From NCBI GenBank assembly GCA_910586305.1, contig CAJUGS010000051.1, positions 1 to 12,530 on the forward strand: a DNA stretch of 12,530 nt. The letters are read 5' to 3'. Source of the DNA: an uncultured Duncaniella sp. (lineage in GTDB: Bacteria > Bacteroidota > Bacteroidia > Bacteroidales > Muribaculaceae). Below the pieces are notes generated by a model that did not search any database, had not been told where the DNA came from, and saw only the letters and a list, made by a program, of their open reading frames with translations. A program made the translations under genes and the position numbers. This document shows positions 1 through 6,415 of this stretch, one piece after another. Each line of letters begins with the position of its first letter. Position 1 is the first letter of the stretch.

Positions 1-1
1 G

Positions 2-856
2 TATGGCGTTGTTCCAGTCGGGGAGTGTGTGGGCTGCGCGGGGGTCGGTGTGGATGAATGCGGGGATTGTGTAGGGGGCCGGGCCTTGGAGGCATCCGAG
101 TGCTTGTGAGGGTGTGGCTCCGCTGTGGATGGCGAGGGCTGCCCAGATGGATCGGATGAGGTGGTCGGGGTCGATGGGCCGGTTGTTGGGGGTGGTGATG
201 TAGTGGTGGGTTTTGCTGAGGTCTTCGGCTATTTTGGCGCGTATCTGGCGTGGTGTGCGGTAGGATTGGCGGAGGTCGAAGATGTAGAGCCGTGTGGGGT
301 GTATGTTGCGTTCGACGATGTGGCGTGAGGTTTCGTCGAGGGTTTCGATACAGATGTCTTTTTTGCGGAGGGTGGCTGTGCGGTCGATGTCGAGGGGGCC
401 GTTGAGGAGTGAGTAGAGGAGTAGGTCGTCGCTGGTGTGTGTGGCTGTTGATGTGTGTGTGATTGTGTGGCGCAGCCGGTCGAGGCAGAGCTTGAATGTG
501 TGTTCGTTGATGAGGGGTGGGAGTGTGGTGTCGGCGAGCCGGCGGGCGAGTGCGCGTGGGGCGTCGGTGGATGTGGTGAGGCCTTGGCGTGCTGATGAGT
601 GTGCGAGGGTGCTGAGGATGTTGAGGTGGCGTGTGACTGTGGATTTGGAGAGTCCTTTGCGCAGGAGGTGGCAGGCCCAGTCGGCTGTCATTGTGGGGTT
701 GAGGTCGGCGAGCTGTAGGCTGTGGTGTGTGAGGAAGAGGTCGAGCTCGGAGATGGTGCGACGGTATTTGACGGCTGTCTCGGGGCTGAGTGTGTCGAGA
801 CGGGACTGGAAGAAGTCGATGTGTTCGCGGTTGGTATGTTGCTTTGTTTCAGTCAC
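2..856 (-). CDS. Degenerate tyrosine-recombinase-like protein, 3' end outside the window
   Basis: Reading leftward from a GTG at 856, 285 codons run open to the window edge, so the C-terminus is missing. Residues about 10-95 resemble the SAM-like core-binding domain of phage-type integrases (SPETAVKYRRTISELDLFL, then GLSKSTVTRHLNIL). Residues about 140-270 resemble the catalytic domain: ATLRKKDI matches the usual AYLKKSDI segment, and HLIRSIW at 232-238 matches HVARHSW of Bacteroidales integrases. Set on that alignment without gaps, the first catalytic Arg is Asn152, the second His is Gly258 and the nucleophilic Tyr is Phe267, exactly 32 residues after Arg235; His232 and Arg235 remain. It is therefore probably inactive as a recombinase but may still bind DNA. 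A His/Thr-rich linker (about 130-143) joins the domains. Upstream in-frame sequence is open to a TGA near 963 but has no ATG, which is why GTG was chosen. Third codon positions are almost all C or A. The fold is fairly sure; the role is unknown. Confidence 0.72.
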   Translation of the reverse strand, partial: MTETKQHTNREHIDFFQSRLDTLSPETAVKYRRTISELDLFLTHHSLQLADLNPTMTADWACHLLRKGLSKSTVTRHLNILSTLAHSSARQGLTTSTDAPRALARRLADTTLPPLINEHTFKLCLDRLRHTITHTSTATHTSDDLLLYSLLNGPLDIDRTATLRKKDICIETLDETSRHIVERNIHPTRLYIFDLRQSYRTPRQIRAKIAEDLSKTHHYITTPNNRPIDPDHLIRSIWAALAIHSGATPSQALGCLQGPAPYTIPAFIHTDPRAAHTLPDWNNAI

Positions 857-977
857 TTGTCGTGTGGCGGGCTTTAACCTTTCGCGTTGTGGCGGGCAAT
901 ACTTTTCTTCCTTCCGTCGTGGTGGCGTTACCGGCCTGTGACAGAAGTGTTTCGATAGATATGTAGGTAGGTTTCAT
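849..977 (-). CDS. Possible 42-residue leader ORF overlapping the recombinase-like start
   Basis: A short ORF begins with ATG at 977 (MKPTYISIETLL...) and ends at TGA 851-849, overlapping the GTG start of the next gene by 8 bases in another frame. It is basic in its C-terminal half (RKVKARH). It is the first ATG with an extended ORF after the promoter in the invertible segment, about 60 bases past the expected transcription start. The overlap would suit translational coupling or a leader peptide. No homologue is recognised. The alternative is that it is chance coding in a 5' untranslated region. Confidence 0.35.
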   Translation of the reverse strand: MKPTYISIETLLSQAGNATTTEGRKVLPATTRKVKARHTTSD

Positions 978-1010
978 GTGTAAAAGAATGCTATGACATG
1001 ATGGTTTATG

Positions 1011-1031
1011 CCATGCTCTCTTGGCAAGAGA
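1011..1031 (+). repeat. Left inverted repeat of the putative inverton
   Basis: The core TGCTCTCTTGGCAAGAGA lies at 1014-1031. Its internal dyad is 7 bp on each side of a single G (1024) and is broken beyond that, unlike the right copy. It would sit in the 5' untranslated region of the leftward transcript. Confidence 0.65.
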
Positions 1032-1035
1032 TACC

Positions 1036-1054
1036 TAACTCTTGCGCAAAGTTA
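1036..1054. promoter_or_regulatory. Possible operator dyad over the -7 box
   Basis: TAACT (1036-1040) and AGTTA (1050-1054) form a 5-bp inverted repeat with a 9-base spacer, and the spacer contains the palindrome TTGCGCAA (1042-1049). The dyad covers the -7 box and the expected start site, where a repressor could act. It is short, so chance is possible. Confidence 0.3.
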
Positions 1055-1077
1055 CTAATTATCCAGATATTTACCAA
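1047..1077 (-). promoter_or_regulatory. Promoter inside the invertible segment, facing left
   Basis: On the minus strand TTGG (1077-1074) is followed after 19 bases by TAACTTTG (1054-1047). This fits the Bacteroidales consensus TTTG-N19-TAnnTTTG. Transcription should start near 1040 and run into the leader ORF and the recombinase-like gene. Confidence 0.65.
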
Positions 1078-1186
1078 CTTATCTCACCTAATTTTGGGCG
1101 GGCTGTTTAGGTCTGTGCCTGGTTTGTTGTGCATTTGCTGTCGGTGCGGATAGCTAATTGCCTGGCTTTGGCGTTTTTGCTGGCTG

Positions 1187-1213
1187 CCGTGCTCTCTTGC
1201 CAAGAGAGCACGG
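1187..1213. repeat. Right inverted repeat; perfect 27-nt palindrome
   Basis: Two 13-bp arms (1187-1199 and 1201-1213) are perfect reverse complements around a single C at 1200. The part 1193-1210 is the reverse complement of the left repeat core at 1014-1031. In RNA this would be a very stable hairpin, and it lies 216 bases past the GH9 stop codon, so it may also act at the 3' end of that transcript. No T-run follows on either strand, so a simple intrinsic terminator is unlikely. Confidence 0.7.
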
Positions 1214-1429
1214 TGTAAACTGTTGTGTGATGGCGTTCTCCGGGGGGCGGTTGCGACCGGGGGAGGCCTGTTTTTTTTGTGTTGTTGCAGGTGGTTGGCG
1301 GTGTGTGGTTCCGGTTTTTTATATATGGAGTTCCGGCACATCTGCTTTCCGGTTTTTGGGGAGGGTGCAGGTGTGCCGGTTTGGTGTTTCTTTTCTGATT
1401 GTTGTCTGGGGTTGTGTGTGAGGGGGTGT
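1214..1429. other. Noncoding stretch between the right repeat and the GH9 stop
   Basis: No convincing gene is seen here. The plus strand is G/T-rich with a T8 run at 1271-1278. That run is preceded by a weak 4-bp stem (CGGT at 1248-1251, ACCG at 1256-1259), which could at best stop rightward transcripts from an inverted promoter. The motif CCGGTTTTT occurs twice between about 1311 and 1360. Confidence 0.4.
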
Positions 1430-3754
1430 TTATTTTGCTGTGTGTCTGATTCCGTAGAGGTAGGCGAGAAGTGCCATCTTTCCTCGCATGGTTTCACGTG
1501 GTGTGAATTCGGAGTTGACCCATAGGTAGCGTTGGTTGAAGAATGATTCCTGTTCGGGCCATCCGCCTTGTTTCCAGTCGGGGTAGCAGCGGTTCAGGAG
1601 TATTCGTGCGTCTCCTCCGTTGTTGGGCGACCATGTTTCTGTTCCGTTGAAGGGTGTCTGTCCGGGGTGTGTTCCGGGGTGTCCGTCGTTTCGGCCGGTG
1701 GAGTATATGTCGGTGATGTGTCGGGGGCCGAGTCCGGTCATTTCGATTGTGTTGGATGGGTTGCGTCCGAGTCCCCATCCGGCTTCGGCGTACATTGCTT
1801 GTTCGAGGAGGTTGCGGCGTGTGGGGGTGTCGGCTATTCTGTGGGCGAGCATTACGAGCTGGAGGTTTTCGGATGTCCGGTGGCGTGGGTCGTTGGCTGT
1901 GCGTCGGGATGGACGGTGGGTGTAGTGGCTGATGTTGTTGCTGTCGGCGTGGTTGTTGATGCTTGCTTTGAGGTTGTTGTAGTGGGTGGGGAAGTGTCGT
2001 TTGCGCGGGGTGGTGATGTAGGCTGCCGCGCTCCAGAGCTGGCAGTAGGGTGTGCCTTGGGTGTCGTTGCCGAAGAGTGGTGTTGTGGTGTTGTGGATGT
2101 GTGATTGTCCGACCATTATTTTCTCCCATTTGCGTTGGCCGGTGAGGTTGTAGAGGTATGCTGCGGCCATCTGTCGGAAGTCTCTGACGGTCATTGCTAC
2201 GTCTCCGAGCCATTGGATGTCTCCGAGCTGCCGGTCGGGTTGCCGGTCGGCGTATGTGTAGGCTTTGAGTGCTTCGCGGGTGTAGTGGTCTCTGAGTTTT
2301 TTGTTTCCTGCTATTCTGAATGCTTCGGCCATCATGGCGCAGTTGGCTGCGTTGGCCCATGCTGCCATTGTTGTTGTTGCTGCCTGGAACATTACGGTCC
2401 AGTCGGCCGATGGGTTTGTGACTCCGTGTGAGTATCCTTCTCCGTCGCGGATGCTGAGGAAGAAGTCTACTTCGTTGCGTGCTTCGTCGAGGAGGTCGGG
2501 GATTCCGTTGTGGCTTTCTCGGATGCCGGTGTCATCATCGTTTATTCGGCCTCCGGTGAGGATGTAGGGTAGGAGCATATCGTAGATGTTGCTCACGTGG
2601 GCGAGGTGGCGGTCCCAGTCGAAGGCGTCGGAGTGTCCGCCTGTTGCTCCGTCGGTTGTGGGGTTGCCCGGGAGTCGGTGTTGCCAGAAGATGGATGCTT
2701 CGGGTGTTTTGAAGTGTGGCTCGTCCCATACGTCCATTTTGAGTTTGCGCCATTCGGGGTGCCAGGGGTGGAGGTCGGTTTTGTAGATTCGGACGGCTTT
2801 GTCGCCTGTTGAGAGGAATTGCGGTTGGCGTGGTGCGGGGTGTACTCCCGGTGCGTCGATGGGTTCGCCGAGTCGCATATAGTAGTATCCGCGCAGGGAT
2901 GTTGCGAACGGGAGTCGGTATATGTCGGTGGCTACGGTGAAGTCGATGCTGGAGCCGATGTCTTCAACTACGAGGCGGTAGGTGCCTGGGGGGCATTGCG
3001 GGAAGTCGATGGTCCATACGGGGGATCCGGTGAGGTTGCGGGCTCCGGCTTCGAGGGCGGAGTCGGCGAGGTCTTTCCATTTTTTTACTTTTCCGACTGT
3101 GGTTTTTTCGCCGGTGTCTATATTATATAGGTATGTGTTGCGTCCTTCGAATGATGAGTAGTCGCGTGGTCCTCCGTCGCCGAGCCATAGGTAGAGGTCG
3201 GCGGTGTTTGTGGTGGCGTGGGGTGTGTAGCCTATGGTGTTGACGTGGATTGCTTCGGAGGTGGAGTGCCAGATGTCGAATGTGACGGTGCAGGTTTGTG
3301 TGTCGGCTCCGAGCATTGGCGGGATGTCTATTTTGTAGGTGCATCCCTGTCTCATCGGGGCTGGCAGACGGAGGAATATCCAGTGGTCGAGTTCGCTGAC
3401 GAGGCGGTGGTCGGTGTTCATGGGTTTGGATTTGCGCCATACGGATAGGGGGTGGGCTGTTGATGGGAACCGGTTGTCGTCGGCGGATGTTATGGTCCAG
3501 ATGGATGGTGTGTGGAGGTCGTGTGTGTCGAGGCGGTTGCCGAATACTTTGAGTGTGTCGTCGCCGGGGGCGAAGGAGTGGCCCAGATAGGCGCTGGGGC
3601 CTGTGGCGTTGTCGCGGTATCTTACTTCTCCATCGCGGAAGTGGAGGAGTATGTGTTCGTTGTCGATGGCTGAGACGCTTTTTAGACAGGTTGCGCTGAG
3701 GGTTGCCGATGTTGCAAGTGTGAGGATGGTGAGAAGGTGGCGGATGGGAATCAT
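1430..3754 (-). CDS. Secreted glycoside hydrolase family 9 protein
   Basis: This 774-residue protein is probably an endo- or exo-acting beta-glucanase/cellulase-type enzyme exported by its N-terminal signal peptide (about 1-29, hydrophobic LLTILTLATSATL). Cys23 is not in a good lipobox, so a lipoprotein is not supported. Residues about 165-280 look like the Ig-like domain that precedes GH9 domains (EAIHVNTIGYTPHA). The (alpha/alpha)6 catalytic domain follows from about 370. D376-A-F-D379 stands where the family has DAGD, which carries the catalytic base; Glu749 in WVNSEF stands where NEVAIDWNA carries the general acid. GWGLGRNP and a DGHPGTHPG segment are also typical. The substrate cannot be read from sequence. 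No SusC/SusD or other polysaccharide utilisation genes adjoin. The gene is preceded by a hairpin and a weak promoter of its own. Codon third positions favour C and A strongly. Confidence 0.85.
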   Translation of the reverse strand: MIPIRHLLTILTLATSATLSATCLKSVSAIDNEHILLHFRDGEVRYRDNATGPSAYLGHSFAPGDDTLKVFGNRLDTHDLHTPSIWTITSADDNRFPSTAHPLSVWRKSKPMNTDHRLVSELDHWIFLRLPAPMRQGCTYKIDIPPMLGADTQTCTVTFDIWHSTSEAIHVNTIGYTPHATTNTADLYLWLGDGGPRDYSSFEGRNTYLYNIDTGEKTTVGKVKKWKDLADSALEAGARNLTGSPVWTIDFPQCPPGTYRLVVEDIGSSIDFTVATDIYRLPFATSLRGYYYMRLGEPIDAPGVHPAPRQPQFLSTGDKAVRIYKTDLHPWHPEWRKLKMDVWDEPHFKTPEASIFWQHRLPGNPTTDGATGGHSDAFDWDRHLAHVSNIYDMLLPYILTGGRINDDDTGIRESHNGIPDLLDEARNEVDFFLSIRDGEGYSHGVTNPSADWTVMFQAATTTMAAWANAANCAMMAEAFRIAGNKKLRDHYTREALKAYTYADRQPDRQLGDIQWLGDVAMTVRDFRQMAAAYLYNLTGQRKWEKIMVGQSHIHNTTTPLFGNDTQGTPYCQLWSAAAYITTPRKRHFPTHYNNLKASINNHADSNNISHYTHRPSRRTANDPRHRTSENLQLVMLAHRIADTPTRRNLLEQAMYAEAGWGLGRNPSNTIEMTGLGPRHITDIYSTGRNDGHPGTHPGQTPFNGTETWSPNNGGDARILLNRCYPDWKQGGWPEQESFFNQRYLWVNSEFTPRETMRGKMALLAYLYGIRHTAK

Positions 3755-3786
3755 GGTGATGTTGATGGTGTGTGTGAAGGGTGATT

Positions 3787-3800
3787 CGCGAAGTTACTAA
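3787..3800 (-). promoter_or_regulatory. Weak promoter -7 region for the GH9 gene
   Basis: On the minus strand TTAGTAACTTCGCG contains TAACTTCG (3796-3789), one base off TAnnTTTG. It differs at a single position from the stretch holding the -7 box of the invertible promoter (TTAGTAACTTTGCG at 1058-1045). No clear -33 element is seen. It lies 35 bases before the ATG. Confidence 0.35.
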
Positions 3801-3880
3801 GAAAAAGTCTTGGGCAGGGAGCAGGGATGTAATGAATTGGGGTATGTTTTGTTTACGGGTGAGGGGCGGTGGATGTATGA

Positions 3881-3921
3881 CGAAGGGTGTGACGGGGGGG
3901 TGTCCACCGTCACACCCTTCG
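3881..3921 (-). terminator. Strong hairpin downstream of the carbonic-anhydrase-like gene
   Basis: Arms 3881-3895 and 3907-3921 pair perfectly over 15 bp around an 11-base loop. The hairpin begins 68 bases after the stop codon at 3990 and ahead of the GH9 promoter, a natural place for a transcript end. No U-tract follows on the leftward strand, so this may be a 3'-end-protecting stem or a factor-dependent stop rather than a classical intrinsic terminator. Confidence 0.5.
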
Positions 3922-3989
3922 GAGTGTGTCTGTCGCTGTTGTGTCCGACCGGCTGTCTTATGGGGAGGCCGGTGTGGAGTGGTGGTTTG

Positions 3990-4514
3990 TTATTCTTCGG
4001 GGGTTGTGTACCACTTGGAGTACATGAGGTAGTTTCGGGCTATTTTTGTGTTGAGTTCGCGCGATGTCTCGGGGTCGACCATTTTGATGAATTTGGCCGG
4101 TGCTCCTCCCCAGAGTTCGTTTGGTCCAATCTTGGTGCGTGAGAGGACTACGGATCCGGCTGCTACGAGTGCTCCTTCGCCTACTTCGGCGTCGTCCATC
4201 ACTACGGCTCCCATGCCTATGAGTGCGAGGTTGTGGATTTTTGCTCCGTGGATTGTTACGTTGTGTCCGATGGAGACATCGTCGCCGATTTCGATTGTGG
4301 ATTTCTGATAGAGTGTGTGGAGTACGGATCCGTCCTGGATGTTGACTCGGTTGCCGATGCGTATGGAGTTGACATCGCCTCTGATGACGGTGTTGAACCA
4401 TACGCTGCATTCTTCTCCCATCACGACGTCGCCGATGATGGTGGCGTTTTCAGCAAGGAATGTGTCACGGCCGATTTCGGGTGTGAAGCCGCGCACGGGT
4501 ATGATGAGTGCCAT
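3990..4514 (-). CDS. Gamma carbonic anhydrase family protein (left-handed beta-helix)
   Basis: The 174-residue protein matches the YrdA/PaaY/gamma-carbonic-anhydrase group: MALIIPVRGFTPEIG start, then hexapeptide repeats of the type I-G-x-x-V/A-x from about residue 20 to 130, and a C-terminal helix. The three metal-binding His of the family are present at His66 (VLHT), His84 (IGHN) and His89 (TIHG), as are Arg46-Gly-Asp48 and Gln60-Asp61. It should be a cytoplasmic trimer with a zinc or iron site at subunit interfaces. Many members show little or no CO2 hydration activity, so the reaction is uncertain. It lies 36 bases after the aminopeptidase P gene with no promoter between them, suggesting cotranscription. 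Confidence 0.9.
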   Translation of the reverse strand: MALIIPVRGFTPEIGRDTFLAENATIIGDVVMGEECSVWFNTVIRGDVNSIRIGNRVNIQDGSVLHTLYQKSTIEIGDDVSIGHNVTIHGAKIHNLALIGMGAVVMDDAEVGEGALVAAGSVVLSRTKIGPNELWGGAPAKFIKMVDPETSRELNTKIARNYLMYSKWYTTPEE

Positions 4515-4550
4515 TTTATATTTTGTGGATGTAATGTGTGGTTTGATGTT

Positions 4551-6341
4551 TTATGCGATTGGGCGTGTGGCTTTTTCGAGCCAGGCCTGTTCGTCGGGTG
4601 TGAGGGATGGTGTGAGTGCTTCGCGCACGCGGGCGTGGTAGTCGTTGACCCAGGATATTTCCTCGGGTGTCATGATGGATGTGTCGAAGAGGGTGCGGTC
4701 GAAGGGGCAGAGTGTTATGGTCTCGAATGCGTAGAAGCGTCCGAATTCGGTCTCTTCGAATGGGATGGTGAGGACGAGGTTTTCACACCGTATGCCGTAG
4801 CGTCCGGCCAGATATACTCCTGGTTCGTTGGATGTGAGCATTCCGGGTGTGAGTGGGGCAAGTGTGTCGTTGAGGCGTATGCTCTGCGGTCCTTCGTGGC
4901 AGTTGAGGAAGAAGCCCACTCCGTGGCCTGTGCCGTGAAGGTAGCTTTTGCCTTCTTTCCAGAGTGGCATACGTGCCATTGCGTCGAGCTGTGCTCCGCG
5001 TGTCCCTTCGGGGAATATTGCGGTGGCTATGGCTATGTGTCCTTTCATGACGAGGGTGAAGTCGTGGCGCATATCGTCGGATGGTGTGCCGACGGCTATG
5101 GTGCGTGTGATGTCGGTGGTGCCGTCGAGATAGTTTGCTCCGGAGTCGATGAGGAGGAGGTTGCCGGGGTGGATCTCAGTGTTGCTTTCGGGGGTGGCGG
5201 TGTAGTGTACGATGGCTCCGTTGGGTCCGAATCCGCATATGCTGTCGAAGCTGAGGTCGTAGAAGAGGTCGCCTTTGCGGCGGTTGCGTTCGAGGATTTC
5301 GGCTACGTCGATTTCGGTGAGGCGGTTGCCTGAATCGATGGCTTTTTCAATCTCCATGAGCGAGCGTACCATGGCTACTCCGTCGCGGATGTGGGATGTG
5401 CGGACGTTGGCTATCTGTATGTCGTTTTTGACGGCTTTGAGCATGGCTACCGGCGAGGCGGCTACTATGCTGCGGCCTTCGAGGAGACTGCGTATGGCTC
5501 CCGATGCGCTTGTGGTTGAGAGCAGGACGGTGGTGTCGTTGGAGGCAATCTCGGGGAGGCGGGAGATGAGGGAGGAGTAGGGGAGTGTGGCTACTCCGGC
5601 TTTTTCGAGATGTGTCTCGACTTCGGGGGTGAGCTTGGCGTTGTCGACAAATAGTGTGGAGCCTTTGGGGCTGAGGTAGAGGAAGGATGCTGCTACCGGG
5701 GAGCAGTGGACGTCGTTGGATCGGATGTTGAGCAGCCAGGCTATCTCGTCGAGTGCTGCTGTGAAGTATGAGTCGGCTCCGGCTGCGGCGGTCTCTGCAA
5801 GAGTGCGGGCTATGCGTGAGGATGATGTTTCGCCGGAGTATTTCTCGTCGTGTACAAAAATCTTGTCGGCCGGCATGGCTGGACGCTCGGGCCAGATTTT
5901 GTCGATCGGGTCGAAGTCGACGCGAAGGTTTATTCCGGCTGCGTTGAGGCTGTCGGCGAGGTCGGTGGTGGCGTCGATGGACATGAGGAGTCCGTTGAGG
6001 CCGACGGTGTCGCCTTTTCCGAGGGTGGAGATGAGGTAGTCGGTCACCGAAGGTGTGTCGGGGAGCCCTTCTTTCATGAGGCGTATTCCTGTGCCTTCAA
6101 TCTGTGCGGCACACTGGAGGAAGTATCGGCTGTCGGTCCATACGAGTGCTTCGGAGGTGGTGATGACCATAGTGGCTGCCGAGCCTGAGAATCCGCTGAG
6201 GTAGCGTACGATGTGCCAGTGGTCGGAGATGTATTCGCTCAGATGCGGGTCGGTGCGGGGAAGGATGACGGCTTGCAGGCCGGCCTGTTTCATTTCGGCA
6301 CGAAATGCGTCCACGCGGGCCGCGATATTGTCGTAAGTCAT
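4551..6341 (-). CDS. pepP: Xaa-Pro aminopeptidase (peptidase family M24B)
   Basis: This cytoplasmic metalloenzyme removes an N-terminal residue preceding proline. The 596 residues fit the long three-domain form: two creatinase-like N-terminal domains (about 1-300, beginning RVDAFRAEMKQAGLQAVILPRTDPHLSEY) and a C-terminal pita-bread domain. All five metal ligands are visible: Asp399 (LIDSGA), Asp410 (GTTDITRT), His473 (GTGHGVGF), Glu506 (SNEPGVY) and Glu520 (RCENLVL). The C-terminal extension (LTPDEQAWLEKA) is usual for this subfamily. It is the first gene of a likely two-gene unit with the carbonic-anhydrase-like gene and has its own promoter box just upstream. The gene symbol follows family usage and is not a proven orthology. 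Confidence 0.93.
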   Translation of the reverse strand: MTYDNIAARVDAFRAEMKQAGLQAVILPRTDPHLSEYISDHWHIVRYLSGFSGSAATMVITTSEALVWTDSRYFLQCAAQIEGTGIRLMKEGLPDTPSVTDYLISTLGKGDTVGLNGLLMSIDATTDLADSLNAAGINLRVDFDPIDKIWPERPAMPADKIFVHDEKYSGETSSSRIARTLAETAAAGADSYFTAALDEIAWLLNIRSNDVHCSPVAASFLYLSPKGSTLFVDNAKLTPEVETHLEKAGVATLPYSSLISRLPEIASNDTTVLLSTTSASGAIRSLLEGRSIVAASPVAMLKAVKNDIQIANVRTSHIRDGVAMVRSLMEIEKAIDSGNRLTEIDVAEILERNRRKGDLFYDLSFDSICGFGPNGAIVHYTATPESNTEIHPGNLLLIDSGANYLDGTTDITRTIAVGTPSDDMRHDFTLVMKGHIAIATAIFPEGTRGAQLDAMARMPLWKEGKSYLHGTGHGVGFFLNCHEGPQSIRLNDTLAPLTPGMLTSNEPGVYLAGRYGIRCENLVLTIPFEETEFGRFYAFETITLCPFDRTLFDTSIMTPEEISWVNDYHARVREALTPSLTPDEQAWLEKATRPIA

Positions 6342-6363
6342 ATTTTGCGTTTTTTGGTTTCCG

Positions 6364-6371
6364 CAAAATTA
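6364..6371 (-). promoter_or_regulatory. Promoter -7 box for pepP
   Basis: On the minus strand TAATTTTG matches TAnnTTTG and lies 22 bases before the ATG, leaving a very short leader. The -33 element is not clear. The surrounding 74-bp gap to the upstream gene is A/T-rich. Confidence 0.5.
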
Positions 6372-6415
6372 ATGAAAGTCGACAAGATTTCCTATATAAT
6401 AAGGTGTAAAAAACA

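Larger units (their letters stand above)
1011..1213. other. Putative invertible promoter segment (inverton)
   Basis: TGCTCTCTTGGCAAGAGA at 1014-1031 recurs as its exact reverse complement at 1193-1210. Extending outward to 1011 and 1213 gives 20 matches in 21. The enclosed 161 bp hold a TTGG-N19-TAACTTTG promoter pointing left, with its expected start at about 1040, just inside the left repeat. Inverted repeats around a promoter upstream of a gene are the known layout of phase-variable promoters in Bacteroides, such as the capsule loci switched by Mpi. In the orientation shown the promoter faces the leader ORF and the recombinase-like gene; inverted, it would read antisense into the GH9 gene. 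Each repeat is also internally palindromic, so a pair of operators bound by one dimeric regulator is the main alternative. Confidence 0.6.

Noticed and set aside
433..470. GT-rich tract resembling a dinucleotide repeat or contingency locus
   Set aside because: It is interrupted and keeps the reading frame, encoding a His/Thr-rich linker between the two domains; no uniform repeat unit that could slip is present.
435..941. 168-codon open frame on the plus strand
   Set aside because: It is antisense to the recombinase-like gene, whose frame shows recognisable integrase motifs; this one shows none.
1248..1278. Rightward terminator made of a CGGT/ACCG stem and a T8 run
   Set aside because: The stem is only 4 bp and is separated from the T-run by 11 bases.
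1084..1497. 137-codon open frame on the minus strand spanning the right repeat and the GH9 end
   Set aside because: It overlaps the GH9 C-terminus in another frame, has low-complexity His/Pro/Gln/Lys composition expected from the C/A-rich strand, and runs through the palindrome.
4233..5333. 366-codon plus-strand open frame rich in Cys, Gly and acidic residues
   Set aside because: It is the mirror of pepP and the carbonic-anhydrase-like gene, whose metal-binding motifs are intact; its composition reflects the G/T-rich strand.
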